Below the pieces are notes generated by a model. The model ran no database searches and was not told the origin of the DNA. It was given only the letters and a program-made list of their open reading frames with translations. Positions 30,698-39,635 of a stretch of DNA of 64,000 nt are shown in pieces. The stretch is from assembly GCA_018806915.1 (NCBI GenBank), contig JAGKQI010000047.1:1715037-1779036 (forward strand), read 5' to 3'. Origin of the DNA: Phytophthora colocasiae. Taxonomy: Eukaryota; Oomycota; Peronosporomycetes; Peronosporales; Peronosporaceae. The stretch's first letter is position 1. Each line of letters starts with the position of its first letter. The translations under genes and the position numbers were made by a program.

Positions 30698-31028
30698 GCT
30701 TAAAGAGGGGAAGGACCACCGGAACTGCCTACGCTTGTGGGTCGCCTGCACAATCTGAACTGAAGCGGGCCGCGCCAGCCGCAGATTGGGACACGGCATT
30801 TTTGTAAGTCCATAGTGGAAACAAGTAAATTTGGTATCAAATATTGCAGTGACATTTCCTTTCTACTTGTATTAAGATTAGGAATGTAAATAATTATTTA
30901 CACAGGTTTAAACTTGAACTTTGACTTGTTAAGCGTACTTAGCAGAGTGACCAATCATTGGATAAAAACCGGTCATCTCATGTTGCCACGCTGGCCACGT
31001 CAGTGATTGACAATCACTCTTGACAGTT
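30698..31028. other. Intergenic region between SDHA and the CEP164-like gene
   Basis: About 330 bases holding the SDHA upstream region and the 3' UTR of the CEP164-like gene. No clear Inr+FPR element was recognised. Confidence 0.4.
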
Positions 31029-34000
31029 TTATTGATACTTGCGGCGCCAGTAGTCTTGCTGGTACCATAGAGTGGAGTGTGGCTCCTGTTCTCCGTCCTC
31101 TTCGTCCACACTGACGAGTGGTCCTTGTCCTGATGGATACACAGGTAACCAGCGTTGATTTGGTCCTTCTCCGAGCGATTCCAGCGTCGTCAGTAGCTCT
31201 TCTTGTTGTCGTTGGAGTGTGGATGGACTATTACCGATACTGTTGATCTTCTGATCCATTAACGCGTCCATTGCGAGTCGCTGGATCTCGACGTCTTCCT
31301 CTTCTTTCGCCTCTGCTTCTCGTCGTTGATTTTCTTTACTAAATAGCGGCTTTGGTGTCCCTGGTGTTCGTGACATGGGAGATCCAGGGATCTCGAAGCG
31401 ATCGCTAGGGGAGAACGACGTAGACCGGCTATCATTCGAGTCAAACAACTGCTGGAACTGCGCGTGCAAGATACCCAATTGTGTGTTGAGTTGGTTGACA
31501 GTAGAGAAGTCGCTGAAGTTGAGGGGGACTGGAGCCGATGGAGCAGTTGGAGGGACTGGAGGTACAGGCGGTGTGGCCCATGGAGGAGAATTGATACCGG
31601 TGACTTGACTAGGCATTTGTCGCTGCGTCAGGTACACTCGGATGGTGTGAAGTTGCTCAAGCAAGACCTTGTTATTGTCCTCCAGACGATTCACCTCGCG
31701 TTTCAGGAATTCACTTTCGGCTACTGCAGTTTTCAGCTTTTGCTCTGCCCGATCGCAAGCTTCTTGAGCCTGTTGCTGTCGAGCTACCACCTCGTTCCGC
31801 TCTTGCAATGCACGCATACTCAGTTCGTCCCGTAGCTTCTTGGCTACAGCTCGACACTTTCTCGTCCATTCGTCACTGGAGCGGGCTACACAGGCCTGCG
31901 CTAGCTGGGGAAGCTGCCACTCCACTGCTTGTTGCATTCGCTGAAGCTCCTCAGTGCGTCGGATTTCGTCGCGTTTACGAGCATCGCGTTCGTCACTCAG
32001 CTCCCGTTCAAGCTTGCTCATCTTCAGCTCCGTCTGCTGCTTGGACGCACGCAGTTCCTGGATCTCGGCGCTAGTTTCCATCTCAACGTGACGCCCTTGT
32101 AGCGCTGTAAGTTGTTCACGGAGCTCCATCAACTGACTATCGCGTTTCTCCACTCGAGCAGCTTCCTTCGCGCGCCAAGCTTCCGCCTTTGCGAACCGTT
32201 CTTCAAGTCGTGCAGATTCGTATTCCTTCTGGGTCACCTGGCTTTCAAGCTCACGTACGCGGAAATTCAGCTTGTCGGTGTCGACTCTCTTGTCGTGTTG
32301 AGCGGTGAGAAGTTCGTCTTGCAAGGTCGCGAGCTGCTTCTCTGCTGTGCTTTTTGTTGTGGTTAGAGCGTCCATTTGGGACTTCCGCTGCTGCTCACGA
32401 CGCACCAGCACGTCCACTTCGATCTCCAGTTGATTCGCGCGGTCCGTCTGTCCTGAAAGCTCTAGCTTAGCAGTACGCAGCTCCTTTTCCAGAATCGCGA
32501 CGCGCTCGGTTAGTCGATCGACGTCGCGCTGTAGTTGGTCTCGTAACTTTTCGAGTGGCTTCACTTGCTGCGCCTGCACACTGGCCAGCTCTCCTTTCAA
32601 CTCGATCACCTCGGACTGAAGTCTCGTCTTCGCAGCTGTCTGTTCGTCCAGCTGAGCGTTGAGCTGGGTCTGTAGCCTTTGGATCCTGGATTGCGCCTGC
32701 GTTTCGGCATCAGCCGTGGCTCGTTCCCGCTCAAGAGTTAACTGCTGCTGATGTCTCTGTTGATCCAAGCTGCTTTTGCTTGCTCGAAGCTCGTCCTGAG
32801 CCTTACGAAGTTCTTCTTGAGCTTTATACTGTTCATCTTGAGTCCTGTTGAACGCGTTCTGCAGTGTAGAGAGATCTGCTTTCTTGGTCTCCAGATCCTG
32901 AGTCAAAGTATCGTGCTTTCTGATCGACTCGCTGTTTTCTCGTTGAAGACGATCAATCTGAGCCTGCAAGCCACGATTCTTCTCCTCAAGCTCCTGCACC
33001 AATCTCTCATGTTTACTTAGCGATTCCTGGACTGTTTTAAGCTGGTCGCACTTTGAAGCTTGTTCATCGGCTGTGCTTTTCAGTGTACGGAGCTCCAGTC
33101 GAAGCTGCTCAAGCTGCTCGCACTTTGCGGCTTGCTCACTTGCCGTGTTCTTCAGTGTGCGAAGTTCCTGCTGGAGCTTTTCGAGCTCCTCGCACTTTGC
33201 AGCTTGATCACCTGCTACACTCTTCAAGGTGCGGAGTTCCTGCTGCACTTTATCCAGTTGCTCGCTCTTTTCAGCCTGCTCTTCGGCAGTGACTTTTAAC
33301 GATCGGTGTTGCTGCTCAAGTTTTTCCAGCTGCTCACGGAGACTTGCAACTTCCGAAGCATGTTGGTGGGATGAAGCTTCAGCCGAAGCCTGTTGCTGGA
33401 TTAATTTCTGCTGAACCTCTGCTTGTGCTTTCTCGTGGGCTTCTAAAGCCACTTTCGCCTGTTGTTCCTGATCTAAAAGTTGCTTCTGAAGACGCTCAAG
33501 CTCTGCCTGCTTGCTCTCAAGAGCCTCTCGGTTCTGTTGAGCTTCTTTCTGCTGAGTCTCCATCTGCTGGCTCTGTGTCTGGCCCTGCTGTTTGATAAGG
33601 CGCGCGTTTTCAGCCTCCAGCTTTGTGAGTTTGTCTGTGTGCTGCTTCTCACGAGCTGCTGATGCGCTCTCCTGTTCTGTGAGCTTCGATTTGAGCTCGT
33701 TAACTTTCATCTTGAGGTAATTGCTCTCTTTGGCTTCCTGCTGAGCTGCCTGAAGCTGTTTCGTGGTCTCTGAGTGAGCTGTCCGTTCCCGTGCCAGATC
33801 GCTGTTGGCATCTGCCAGACTCTTCTCCAGTTGCTGAATCTTCGCTATTGTAGTAGGGGATGGTGCAGAGGCTGGAGCTGGACCCGTAGGCTGAATTGGT
33901 GCATCTTGGTAGAACGGTCCTTTGACAGTTGAAGCGAGGCTAGTAGAACGCTTGGGGGTCTCCTCAGTTGGAGTTTGAATGCTTGTCAATGGGGTCACCG

Positions 34001-34706
34001 GATCTGTAGCTGATGCTCCACTTCGTCTAGAGGTGAATACTCCTAGACGTGACGGTCCTGTATCAACAGCATCCTGCTTTTGAAGGGAGGTGGACAATGG
34101 CGTCGGTTTGATTGGAATGGGGGTCACGTCGTCGTCGTTGTCCAGCAACCAAGACCTGTCACGGCCAAAGCCGAATCCAGTAGCTACTGCCGGAGTAGTT
34201 TGAGGTTTCTCGGGAACTACTGGAGTGGAAGCATTATCGGGTTTCTTCAATGGGATGGATACTGTTGGGGTGGTGAAGAGATCACTTATTCTAGACTTGG
34301 AAGCTGGCATTAATGAGGTGACAGGTGTTGGGATTTCTTCATCGCTGACGTCGTCGAAGCTGTACACGTCGACATTGTTGGTAGCTGCTGCTGCACTCGA
34401 ACCGGTATTTGTGTCGGTCGGAGCTTGTACTGGAGTCGGTTGGGCTGCATGTTCCTCCTTTTTGGTCTGGATGAGTTCTCGATAGTGAGCATCGAGCGGA
34501 TGCTCCCAGATACTTTCTTCCGTGCTCGAGTTGAAGTAGTAAAGTGTGCCATCTTCAGTCTCGCCCTGCTCCCAATCCGGTGGCAATTCAGCGAGTAAAG
34601 CTTCCTGTACAAGCGGCAACAGAAAACTTTCTGCGTCAGGATCTACCCCAAGACTTTTGGCATGATCTCTCAGTGCCTCCTGGAACTCAGGGCCGCTGGT
34701 GTCCAT
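31029..34706 (-). CDS. CEP164: CEP164-like WW-domain coiled-coil protein (basal body/distal appendage)
   Basis: 1225 residues in one exon. The N-terminus has the CEP164 layout: a small helical lead (LGVDPDAESFLLPLVQEAL) and directly a WW domain, LPPDWEQGETEDGTLYYFN then STEESIWEHPLDAHY (Trp45, Trp67, Pro70). Residues about 75-290 are disordered and Ser/Thr/Pro-rich. From about 290 to 1020 the protein is continuous coiled coil rich in Q, E, K and L. It includes at least three 24-residue tandem units near 33050-33320 with a shared [QL]ELRTLK core and an EQAAKC-type end. The C-terminus is Pro-rich (PPWATPPVPPVPPTAPSAP) and then acidic. In animals CEP164 anchors the mother centriole to membrane; zoospore flagella would explain it here. 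The WW layout is convincing, orthology is inference. Confidence 0.75.
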   Translation of the reverse strand: MDTSGPEFQEALRDHAKSLGVDPDAESFLLPLVQEALLAELPPDWEQGETEDGTLYYFNSSTEESIWEHPLDAHYRELIQTKKEEHAAQPTPVQAPTDTNTGSSAAAATNNVDVYSFDDVSDEEIPTPVTSLMPASKSRISDLFTTPTVSIPLKKPDNASTPVVPEKPQTTPAVATGFGFGRDRSWLLDNDDDVTPIPIKPTPLSTSLQKQDAVDTGPSRLGVFTSRRSGASATDPVTPLTSIQTPTEETPKRSTSLASTVKGPFYQDAPIQPTGPAPASAPSPTTIAKIQQLEKSLADANSDLARERTAHSETTKQLQAAQQEAKESNYLKMKVNELKSKLTEQESASAAREKQHTDKLTKLEAENARLIKQQGQTQSQQMETQQKEAQQNREALESKQAELERLQKQLLDQEQQAKVALEAHEKAQAEVQQKLIQQQASAEASSHQHASEVASLREQLEKLEQQHRSLKVTAEEQAEKSEQLDKVQQELRTLKSVAGDQAAKCEELEKLQQELRTLKNTASEQAAKCEQLEQLRLELRTLKSTADEQASKCDQLKTVQESLSKHERLVQELEEKNRGLQAQIDRLQRENSESIRKHDTLTQDLETKKADLSTLQNAFNRTQDEQYKAQEELRKAQDELRASKSSLDQQRHQQQLTLERERATADAETQAQSRIQRLQTQLNAQLDEQTAAKTRLQSEVIELKGELASVQAQQVKPLEKLRDQLQRDVDRLTERVAILEKELRTAKLELSGQTDRANQLEIEVDVLVRREQQRKSQMDALTTTKSTAEKQLATLQDELLTAQHDKRVDTDKLNFRVRELESQVTQKEYESARLEERFAKAEAWRAKEAARVEKRDSQLMELREQLTALQGRHVEMETSAEIQELRASKQQTELKMSKLERELSDERDARKRDEIRRTEELQRMQQAVEWQLPQLAQACVARSSDEWTRKCRAVAKKLRDELSMRALQERNEVVARQQQAQEACDRAEQKLKTAVAESEFLKREVNRLEDNNKVLLEQLHTIRVYLTQRQMPSQVTGINSPPWATPPVPPVPPTAPSAPVPLNFSDFSTVNQLNTQLGILHAQFQQLFDSNDSRSTSFSPSDRFEIPGSPMSRTPGTPKPLFSKENQRREAEAKEEEDVEIQRLAMDALMDQKINSIGNSPSTLQRQQEELLTTLESLGEGPNQRWLPVYPSGQGPLVSVDEEDGEQEPHSTLWYQQDYWRRKYQ
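33050..33330 (-). repeat. 72-base (24-residue) tandem repeats within the CEP164-like gene
   Basis: Translated units EQLDKVQQELRTLKSVAG..., EELEKLQQELRTLKNTAS... and EQLEQLRLELRTLKSTAD... follow one another with period 24 residues, each closed by [EDA]QA[AS]KC; a weaker fourth unit precedes them. Confidence 0.7.
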
Positions 34707-34825
34707 GACAAACAGTTAATTCCTACAAGGAAGCTTTCGAAGATGTCCAAAACATGGGATGATGTCGATTGAAGCTATAATTGGGAGTTGAAACCTCAAT
34801 GCTTGTCAAACGAAGGTATTCCTAC

Positions 34826-35818
34826 CTACTGTCCCTTTACCACTTCGATGATGATCTTGCCACGGGCACGGCTCGACATCTGTACCTTCAGTGCCTCAAT
34901 GACGTTTTCCAGCGGGTGCACTGAGTCGATTACAGTCTTCACCTCACCAGCCTCGATCATCTTCTTCAGCTCCAACAGATACTCCGTGCATGGTGCATTC
35001 ACAAATTGGTGCAGTGTCGCTCCGATGGGGGATTCAACCGGTTTATCAACCATCCAGATCGTCACGAAGATGCCCGTCTTCTCCTTCAACACCTTCTGGG
35101 CCGCATCATTCCACGAAGCGGGCTCCATGCCGCAGTCATAGATGAGATCAACCGAGTGCTCCACCAACACTTCGCTCCACTTCTCCTTCGTGTAGTCAAC
35201 GACCTGGTCAGCTCCCAGAGACTTCACCAGCTCTACGTTACGAGCACTGCACGTCGTGATCACCTCAGCACCGAGCGCCTTAGCGATCTGAATGGCGAAC
35301 ACGCCCGTACCGCTGCTTCCACCGATAATGAGCACGCGCTGACCCTTCTGTAGCTTGCCGTACGTCACCAGCGCCTGCCAGCTCGTCTGACCCGCCAACG
35401 GCACCCCCGCCGCCTCGTTCCATGACATGTTGCTTGGTTTGTGGGCGAGATATTTGGTGTTCACGTTGAGGTATTCACCAACGCTACCGAAGGAATCAAT
35501 GAACGGCATCCCGTACACTTCGTCGCTGATTTCATAGTTTTTCACGTCAGGACCAAGCTCGACAACAGCGCCAGCCAGGTCGAAGCCTAGTCTGAATGGG
35601 TTCTCGGGTGTCGGATGTATGGTTAATCCTAGCGACGGACCCTGCTGTACCAGTTTGTAGTCAACGGGATTCAAGGCAGCGCTGAATATCTTCACTCGCA
35701 CTTCTCCAGCGTGGAGAGGTGCTCGCACAGCCGCTGGATTCAGCTTAATCTCTTTGAAAGGGTCCTCACCGAAGCTCTCGTACTGGTAAGGCTTGAACGT
35801 CGCAAAGATCGTCGACAT
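34826..35818 (-). CDS. MDR-3: quinone oxidoreductase-like reductase with mixed A/B ancestry
   Basis: 330 residues, single exon, ATG at 35818. Zinc-free MDR reductase with SAALNPVDYKL and VLIIGGSSGTGVFAIQIAKA. The first part (MSTIFATFKPYQYESFGEDP) is like the A-type gene at 45894. The last half (CGMEPASWNDAAQKVLKEK, then ENVIEALKVQMSSRARGK) is like the B-type genes at 38020 and 47398, so the gene looks mosaic. Its end (VVKGQ) differs from the usual VAKE or IAKE. A possible Inr-like element lies at 35848-35863. It is the leftmost member of the dense cluster. Confidence 0.85.
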   Translation of the reverse strand: MSTIFATFKPYQYESFGEDPFKEIKLNPAAVRAPLHAGEVRVKIFSAALNPVDYKLVQQGPSLGLTIHPTPENPFRLGFDLAGAVVELGPDVKNYEISDEVYGMPFIDSFGSVGEYLNVNTKYLAHKPSNMSWNEAAGVPLAGQTSWQALVTYGKLQKGQRVLIIGGSSGTGVFAIQIAKALGAEVITTCSARNVELVKSLGADQVVDYTKEKWSEVLVEHSVDLIYDCGMEPASWNDAAQKVLKEKTGIFVTIWMVDKPVESPIGATLHQFVNAPCTEYLLELKKMIEAGEVKTVIDSVHPLENVIEALKVQMSSRARGKIIIEVVKGQ

Positions 35819-35847
35819 GGTTAATTGTAGGTTGCTACGAACTCGGT

Positions 35848-35863
35848 GTTGTCACAAATGAGC
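35848..35863 (-). promoter_or_regulatory. Possible Inr element of MDR-3
   Basis: Minus strand GCTCATTTGTGACAAC, about 30-45 bases before the ATG. The Inr half fits well and the FPR half poorly. Confidence 0.4.
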
Positions 35864-36086
35864 TCAAGCTTTCCAGACCACTTCGGCTGCTTGAAGCATA
35901 GCCAAGAAGCAGCCTGCTTCTTGGCTTCCATATTCGTATAGATGACGTCTTCAGAATAGGTAAACACTGTTTCGATGGAGAAATGATGGTGGCTTGAGTA
36001 TCATTTCGACACTGACCAAGTGCAGGAAGGCAAAGAGTTGAGTTATGACACTTTGATTGTACTTTGGAATCGTTGACTGTCAATAT

Positions 36087-37070
36087 TTACTCCTTGGCCA
36101 CCTCGATAATGATCTTACCCTTCGCACGGTGCGACATACAGATCTTCATGGCCTCCACCAGGTTCTCCAAAGGGTGCACCGAGTCGATGATCGTCTTCAC
36201 CTGACCGGCCTCGATCAACTTCTTCAATTCCAACAGGTACTCCGTGCACGGCGCATTGAAGATCTGGTTCTGCGTGGCACCGATGGCCGACTCCACCGGG
36301 TTCTCGATCACGCCGATGGTCACGAAGATGCCGGTCTGCGTCTTCAACACCTTCTGCGCCGCATCGTTCCACGACTGGGACTCCACACCGCAGTCGTAGA
36401 TGAGGTCCACCGAGTGCTCCGCCACCACGTCAGCCCACTTCTCCGTCGTGTAGTCGATCACCTGGTCGGCACCCAGAGACTTGACCAGCTCCACGTTGCG
36501 GTGGCTGCATGTGGCCAATACCTCAGCACCCAGAGCCTTGGCGATCTGGATGGCGAACAGACCCGTACCGCTGCTTCCACCGAGAATCAGCACGCGCTGA
36601 CCCTTCTGCAGCTTGCCGTACGTCACCAGCGCCTGCCAACTCGTTTGACCAGCCAGAGGAACACCCGCAGCCTCGTTGAACGTCATGTTGCTGGGCTTGT
36701 GCGCCACGCGCTTCGTGTCCACGTTGATGTACTCGGCGAACGTCCCCGTGGCGTCGAACCACGGCATGGCGTACACCTCGTCGCCCACCTGGTAGTCCTT
36801 CACGTCACTGCCGACTTCCACCACTTTACCCGACAGGTCGTGGCCCACGCGGTACGGGTGCTCGGGAGACGCCATGGTGGACAGGATCATGGACGCGTAG
36901 AGGCCGATCTTGTAGTCGATGGGGTTGAGCGACGCACTGAAGACCTTGATCTTGACCTCGTGGGGCTGCACGGGCTTCTGCTCCGCGGCCTGGTTGAACT
37001 TGATCTCTTCGAGGAAGTCACCGAAGTGCTGGTACTCGTAGGCCTTGAAGGTGGAGGGAATGGCGGCCAT
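36087..37070 (-). CDS. MDR-4 (C1): quinone oxidoreductase-like reductase
   Basis: 327 residues beginning MAAIPSTFKAYEYQHFGDF. It has SASLNPIDYKIGLYASMILS and VLILGGSSGTGLFAIQIAKA. It is a near-copy of C2 (44560) and C3 (56410), but here the helix before the Rossmann fold reads NMTFNEAAGV where C2 and C3 have NMSWNEAAGV. The frame is open 51 codons further upstream, but a core promoter at 37123-37140 lies inside that stretch, so the ATG at 37070 is taken. The 5' UTR carries a short CCAA-type microsatellite (37072-37099) absent from C2 and C3. GC-rich third positions and strong codon bias suggest high expression. Confidence 0.87.
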   Translation of the reverse strand: MAAIPSTFKAYEYQHFGDFLEEIKFNQAAEQKPVQPHEVKIKVFSASLNPIDYKIGLYASMILSTMASPEHPYRVGHDLSGKVVEVGSDVKDYQVGDEVYAMPWFDATGTFAEYINVDTKRVAHKPSNMTFNEAAGVPLAGQTSWQALVTYGKLQKGQRVLILGGSSGTGLFAIQIAKALGAEVLATCSHRNVELVKSLGADQVIDYTTEKWADVVAEHSVDLIYDCGVESQSWNDAAQKVLKTQTGIFVTIGVIENPVESAIGATQNQIFNAPCTEYLLELKKLIEAGQVKTIIDSVHPLENLVEAMKICMSHRAKGKIIIEVAKE

Positions 37071-37122
37071 GATTGGGTTGGTTGGTTGGGTTGGTTGTGG
37101 TTGTTGGACTTGTTGCCGAGAG

Positions 37123-37140
37123 CGTTTTTTGAAGAATGAG
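37123..37140 (-). promoter_or_regulatory. Inr+FPR core promoter of C1
   Basis: Minus strand CTCATTCTTCAAAAAACG, the same element as before C2 and C3, about 55-70 bases upstream of the ATG at 37070. Confidence 0.7.
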
Positions 37141-37254
37141 AGGCAGTCTGCCGCTGGACGGTTGATCTGCTGCTGCTCACTGTGGACTGACGTGGCGATG
37201 GATGCTGTTGATGCGGCTCCCAAGGTTCATTAGGCGTCGCGGTAATCGATTGAG

Positions 37255-37420
37255 CTTTGTAATCTATGCTAGGGTTTATGTTCCAAGCTACATTTTTCTC
37301 ACTTGGGTCGGGTGCGTGGACACCAGGGGCCCTGGTCCTTTGTAATCTATGCTAGGGTTTATGTTCCAAGCTACATTTTTCTCACTTGGGTCGGGTGCGT
37401 GGACACCAGGGGCCCTGGTC
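37255..37420. repeat. 83-base tandem direct duplication
   Basis: 37255-37337 and 37338-37420 appear identical, both beginning CTTTGTAATCTATGC and ending GGCCCTGGTC. The unit contains the GGGTCGGGTGCGTGGACACC string that belongs to A-type MDR coding sequence, so it sits at the breakpoint where A1 is truncated. Confidence 0.85.
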
Positions 37421-37609
37421 CAGGGCAGGTCCGTACTGGATCATCTTGTAGTCGATCAGGTTCAAGGCGACACTGAAGACCTTGACACGCACCTCGTTCG
37501 GACGTAGAGGTTTCTGAGCAGCATCCGGATTCAGTTTGATTTGTTTGAGAGGATCCTCGCCGAAGCTTTCGTACGGGTAGACCTTGAACGTCGCAGGAAT
37601 AGTCGACAT
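37382..37609 (-). pseudogene. MDR-5 (A1): 5' fragment of an A-type MDR gene
   Basis: Only the first 64 or so codons of an A-type gene remain (MSTIPATFKVYPYESFGEDP to KMIQYGPAL), then unrelated sequence and a stop. It matches the start of A2 (46880 downward), with a few replacements (VYPYES for VYQYES, ALNLIDYK for ALNPIDYK). The Rossmann half is lost, so no enzyme can result. It still carries the A-type core promoter at 37647-37662. It marks the left edge of duplicated unit I. Confidence 0.85.
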
Positions 37610-38019
37610 GGAGAAGTTGGGTAGCGGAGACTTGGGGTCAACCTGGTAGTTTTAAGAATGAGAAGTGAGTGATGCTGCAATGCACACCATGATGTAAACG
37701 AAAAAGCGACAGCAAAAACTACCTATGCGCCAAAGTGGCGCATAAGCAACGTCATCGTGTCAACTCTGTAAAGAGTCAAGAAAGCAACACCAACAACCGA
37801 TGGGCGAATGTAACACCGAGCCAAGCTGACGGAGTTCGGCTTTTGAAATTTCTAACGATCGACGGAGACCTTCTTCTTCAACAAGAAGACTCTTCAGTTG
37901 GTTCACTAATATCCATTCTAGACAGGTAGTTCTCCTTGTGTGTTGTGCTCGGCTGCGACCGCTTCGTACAGTTGAAAGGAAGTTCGTTCTTCTTATACAG
38001 TTCGTCACCTACGAGTCAC
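37610..38019. other. Intergenic region between A1 and B1, duplicated between A2 and B2
   Basis: Homologous to 46881-47397: shared strings include GTGGCGCATAAGCAACGTCA and CTTCGTACAGTTGAAAGGAA. Several short deletions make this copy about 100 bases shorter. It includes the minus-strand A-type core promoter at 37647-37662 (CTCATTCTTAAAACTA). No gene seen. Confidence 0.6.
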
Positions 38020-39003
38020 CTACTCCTTGGCGATCTCGATGACGATCTTGCCACGGGCACGACTCGACATCTGCACCTTAAGCGCCTCAATGACATTTTC
38101 CAGCGGGTGCACCGAATCAATAATGGTCTTCACCTGACCAGCCTCGATCAACTTCTTCATCTCCAGCAGATAGTCCGTGCACGGCGCATTGAAGATCTGG
38201 TGGAACGTGGCTCCAATTGGCGACTCGATAGGCTTGTCAACCGTCAGGATCGTCACGAAGATGCCCGTCTTCTCCTTCAACACCTTCTGGGCTGCATCAT
38301 TCCACGAAGCAGGCTCCATGCCGCAATCGTAAATGAGATCAATCGAGTGCTCCACCAACACTTCGCTCCACTTCACCTTCGTGTAATCAATGACCACGTC
38401 AGCACCCAGAGACTTCACCAGCTCCACGTTACGAGCACTGCACGTCGTGAGCACATCAGCACCGAGAGCCTTAGCGATCTGAATGGCGAACAGACCCGTA
38501 CCGCTGCTTCCACCAAGAATGAGCACGCTCTGACCCTTCTGTAGCTTGCCGTACGTCACTAGCGCCTGCCAGCTCGTCTGACCCGCCAACGGCACCCCCG
38601 CCGCCTCGTTCCACGACATGTTGCTGGGCTTGGGTGCCACAAACTTGGTCTCGATGTTAATGTATTCACCAAATGTGCCGAAGTTGACGAAGCCAGGCAT
38701 AGCGAAGATCTCGTCGCCCACCTTGTAGTCCTTGACTTCACTGCCGATCTCCACTACTTTACCAGCCATGTCGAAGCCCACACGGAATGGGTTTTCGGCA
38801 GTGGGAGCGTGCGGTAGGATGTGTGGACCGTACTTGACCAATTTGTAGTCCACGGGGTTCACAGCGGCGCTGAAGATCTTGACACGGAGCTCGTCCGCCT
38901 TGAGTGGCTTGTGGGTGGCATTCGCATTGAACTTGATCTCCTCTAGGGGCTCGCCGTACTTGTAGTACTCGTAGGCCTTGAAGGTGGTAGGGATGGACGC
39001 CAT
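38020..39003 (-). CDS. MDR-6 (B1): intact B-type quinone oxidoreductase-like reductase
   Basis: 327 residues beginning MASIPTTFKAYEYYKYGEP. It has SAAVNPVDYKLVKYGPHIL and VLILGGSSGTGLFAIQIAKA. It lacks zinc ligands. This is the uninterrupted counterpart of B2, which lost its start codon to a retrotransposon. It differs from B2 around 38430-38530 (LGADVLTTCSARN here, LGAEVITTCSARN in B2). The ATG at 39003 follows a core promoter at 39041-39056 and an 11-base G run in the 5' UTR. It is divergent from C2, but a 5-kb transposon now separates the two. Confidence 0.87.
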   Translation of the reverse strand: MASIPTTFKAYEYYKYGEPLEEIKFNANATHKPLKADELRVKIFSAAVNPVDYKLVKYGPHILPHAPTAENPFRVGFDMAGKVVEIGSEVKDYKVGDEIFAMPGFVNFGTFGEYINIETKFVAPKPSNMSWNEAAGVPLAGQTSWQALVTYGKLQKGQSVLILGGSSGTGLFAIQIAKALGADVLTTCSARNVELVKSLGADVVIDYTKVKWSEVLVEHSIDLIYDCGMEPASWNDAAQKVLKEKTGIFVTILTVDKPIESPIGATFHQIFNAPCTDYLLEMKKLIEAGQVKTIIDSVHPLENVIEALKVQMSSRARGKIVIEIAKE

Positions 39004-39451
39004 TGTGACTGGATGAGGGGGGGGGGGTCTGAGACTTACAGGCTTTGAAGAATGAGAGGGAGCTGTTAGCCTATCTTTGGGTGACGCGACCACCGTTGCA
39101 GTTTGTAAACAGAAGCGGTCTGCTAATCGATCACGTCGCATTGGTACACTGTGCCATTTCAAGGCATTCTAGATAAGTCTATAGATAACGTGCAGATTCA
39201 AAATTCTTAGCACCGGCTAACGGGATGACCACACGTGTGATCACACACCACCGCAGAATTCTAGAGACGCAGCCTTCAATACGGGCTGGTCGCGCAAGCT
39301 GTTGCTGCAGATTCGACGATGATGAAAACATACCGGGTGTCCATCGAATCTATACTTAAGTCGAGCTAGAGTACACGCAATCCACATCCAAGTTTACGCA
39401 GCACAAATGATTAGCATCAAGCGGGAAGTTTTATCGTGAGGATATTTTCAC
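39004..39451. other. B-side half of the B/C divergent promoter, unit I
   Basis: Nearly the same as 55881-56320 in unit II. It contains the minus-strand B core promoter CTCATTCTTCAAAGCC at 39041-39056 and an 11-G run at 39017-39027. It ends at the hAT-2 insertion. Confidence 0.75.
39041..39056 (-). promoter_or_regulatory. Inr+FPR core promoter of B1
   Basis: Minus strand CTCATTCTTCAAAGCC, about 40-50 bases before the ATG at 39003. The same element survives at 55917-55932 for the disrupted B2. Confidence 0.7.
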
Positions 39452-39476
39452 TTTCACGCCCTGAACAAACCAAACC
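39452..39476 (+). repeat. Left terminal inverted repeat of hAT-2
   Basis: Begins TTTCACGCCCTGAACAAACC. It pairs with 44443-44467 with three mismatches and continues into AAACC tandem units. Confidence 0.75.
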
Positions 39477-39635
39477 AAACCAAACCTTCTTCTTAATGAA
39501 CCAAACCAGGGTAACGGAACGAACCGGTTCGAATGCGTTTTATGGTTCATTAGGAGTTTCAGAAAAAACTCCAAACCAAAGAGACAGAATCGTGCAAACC
39601 CCTCCACAGGTTCAAACCAGTAGGATCTGACGAAA

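Noticed and set aside
37071..37223. 51-residue N-terminal extension of C1 as a targeting peptide
   Set aside because: The extension contains the core promoter and a CCAA microsatellite, and C2 and C3 have different sequence there.
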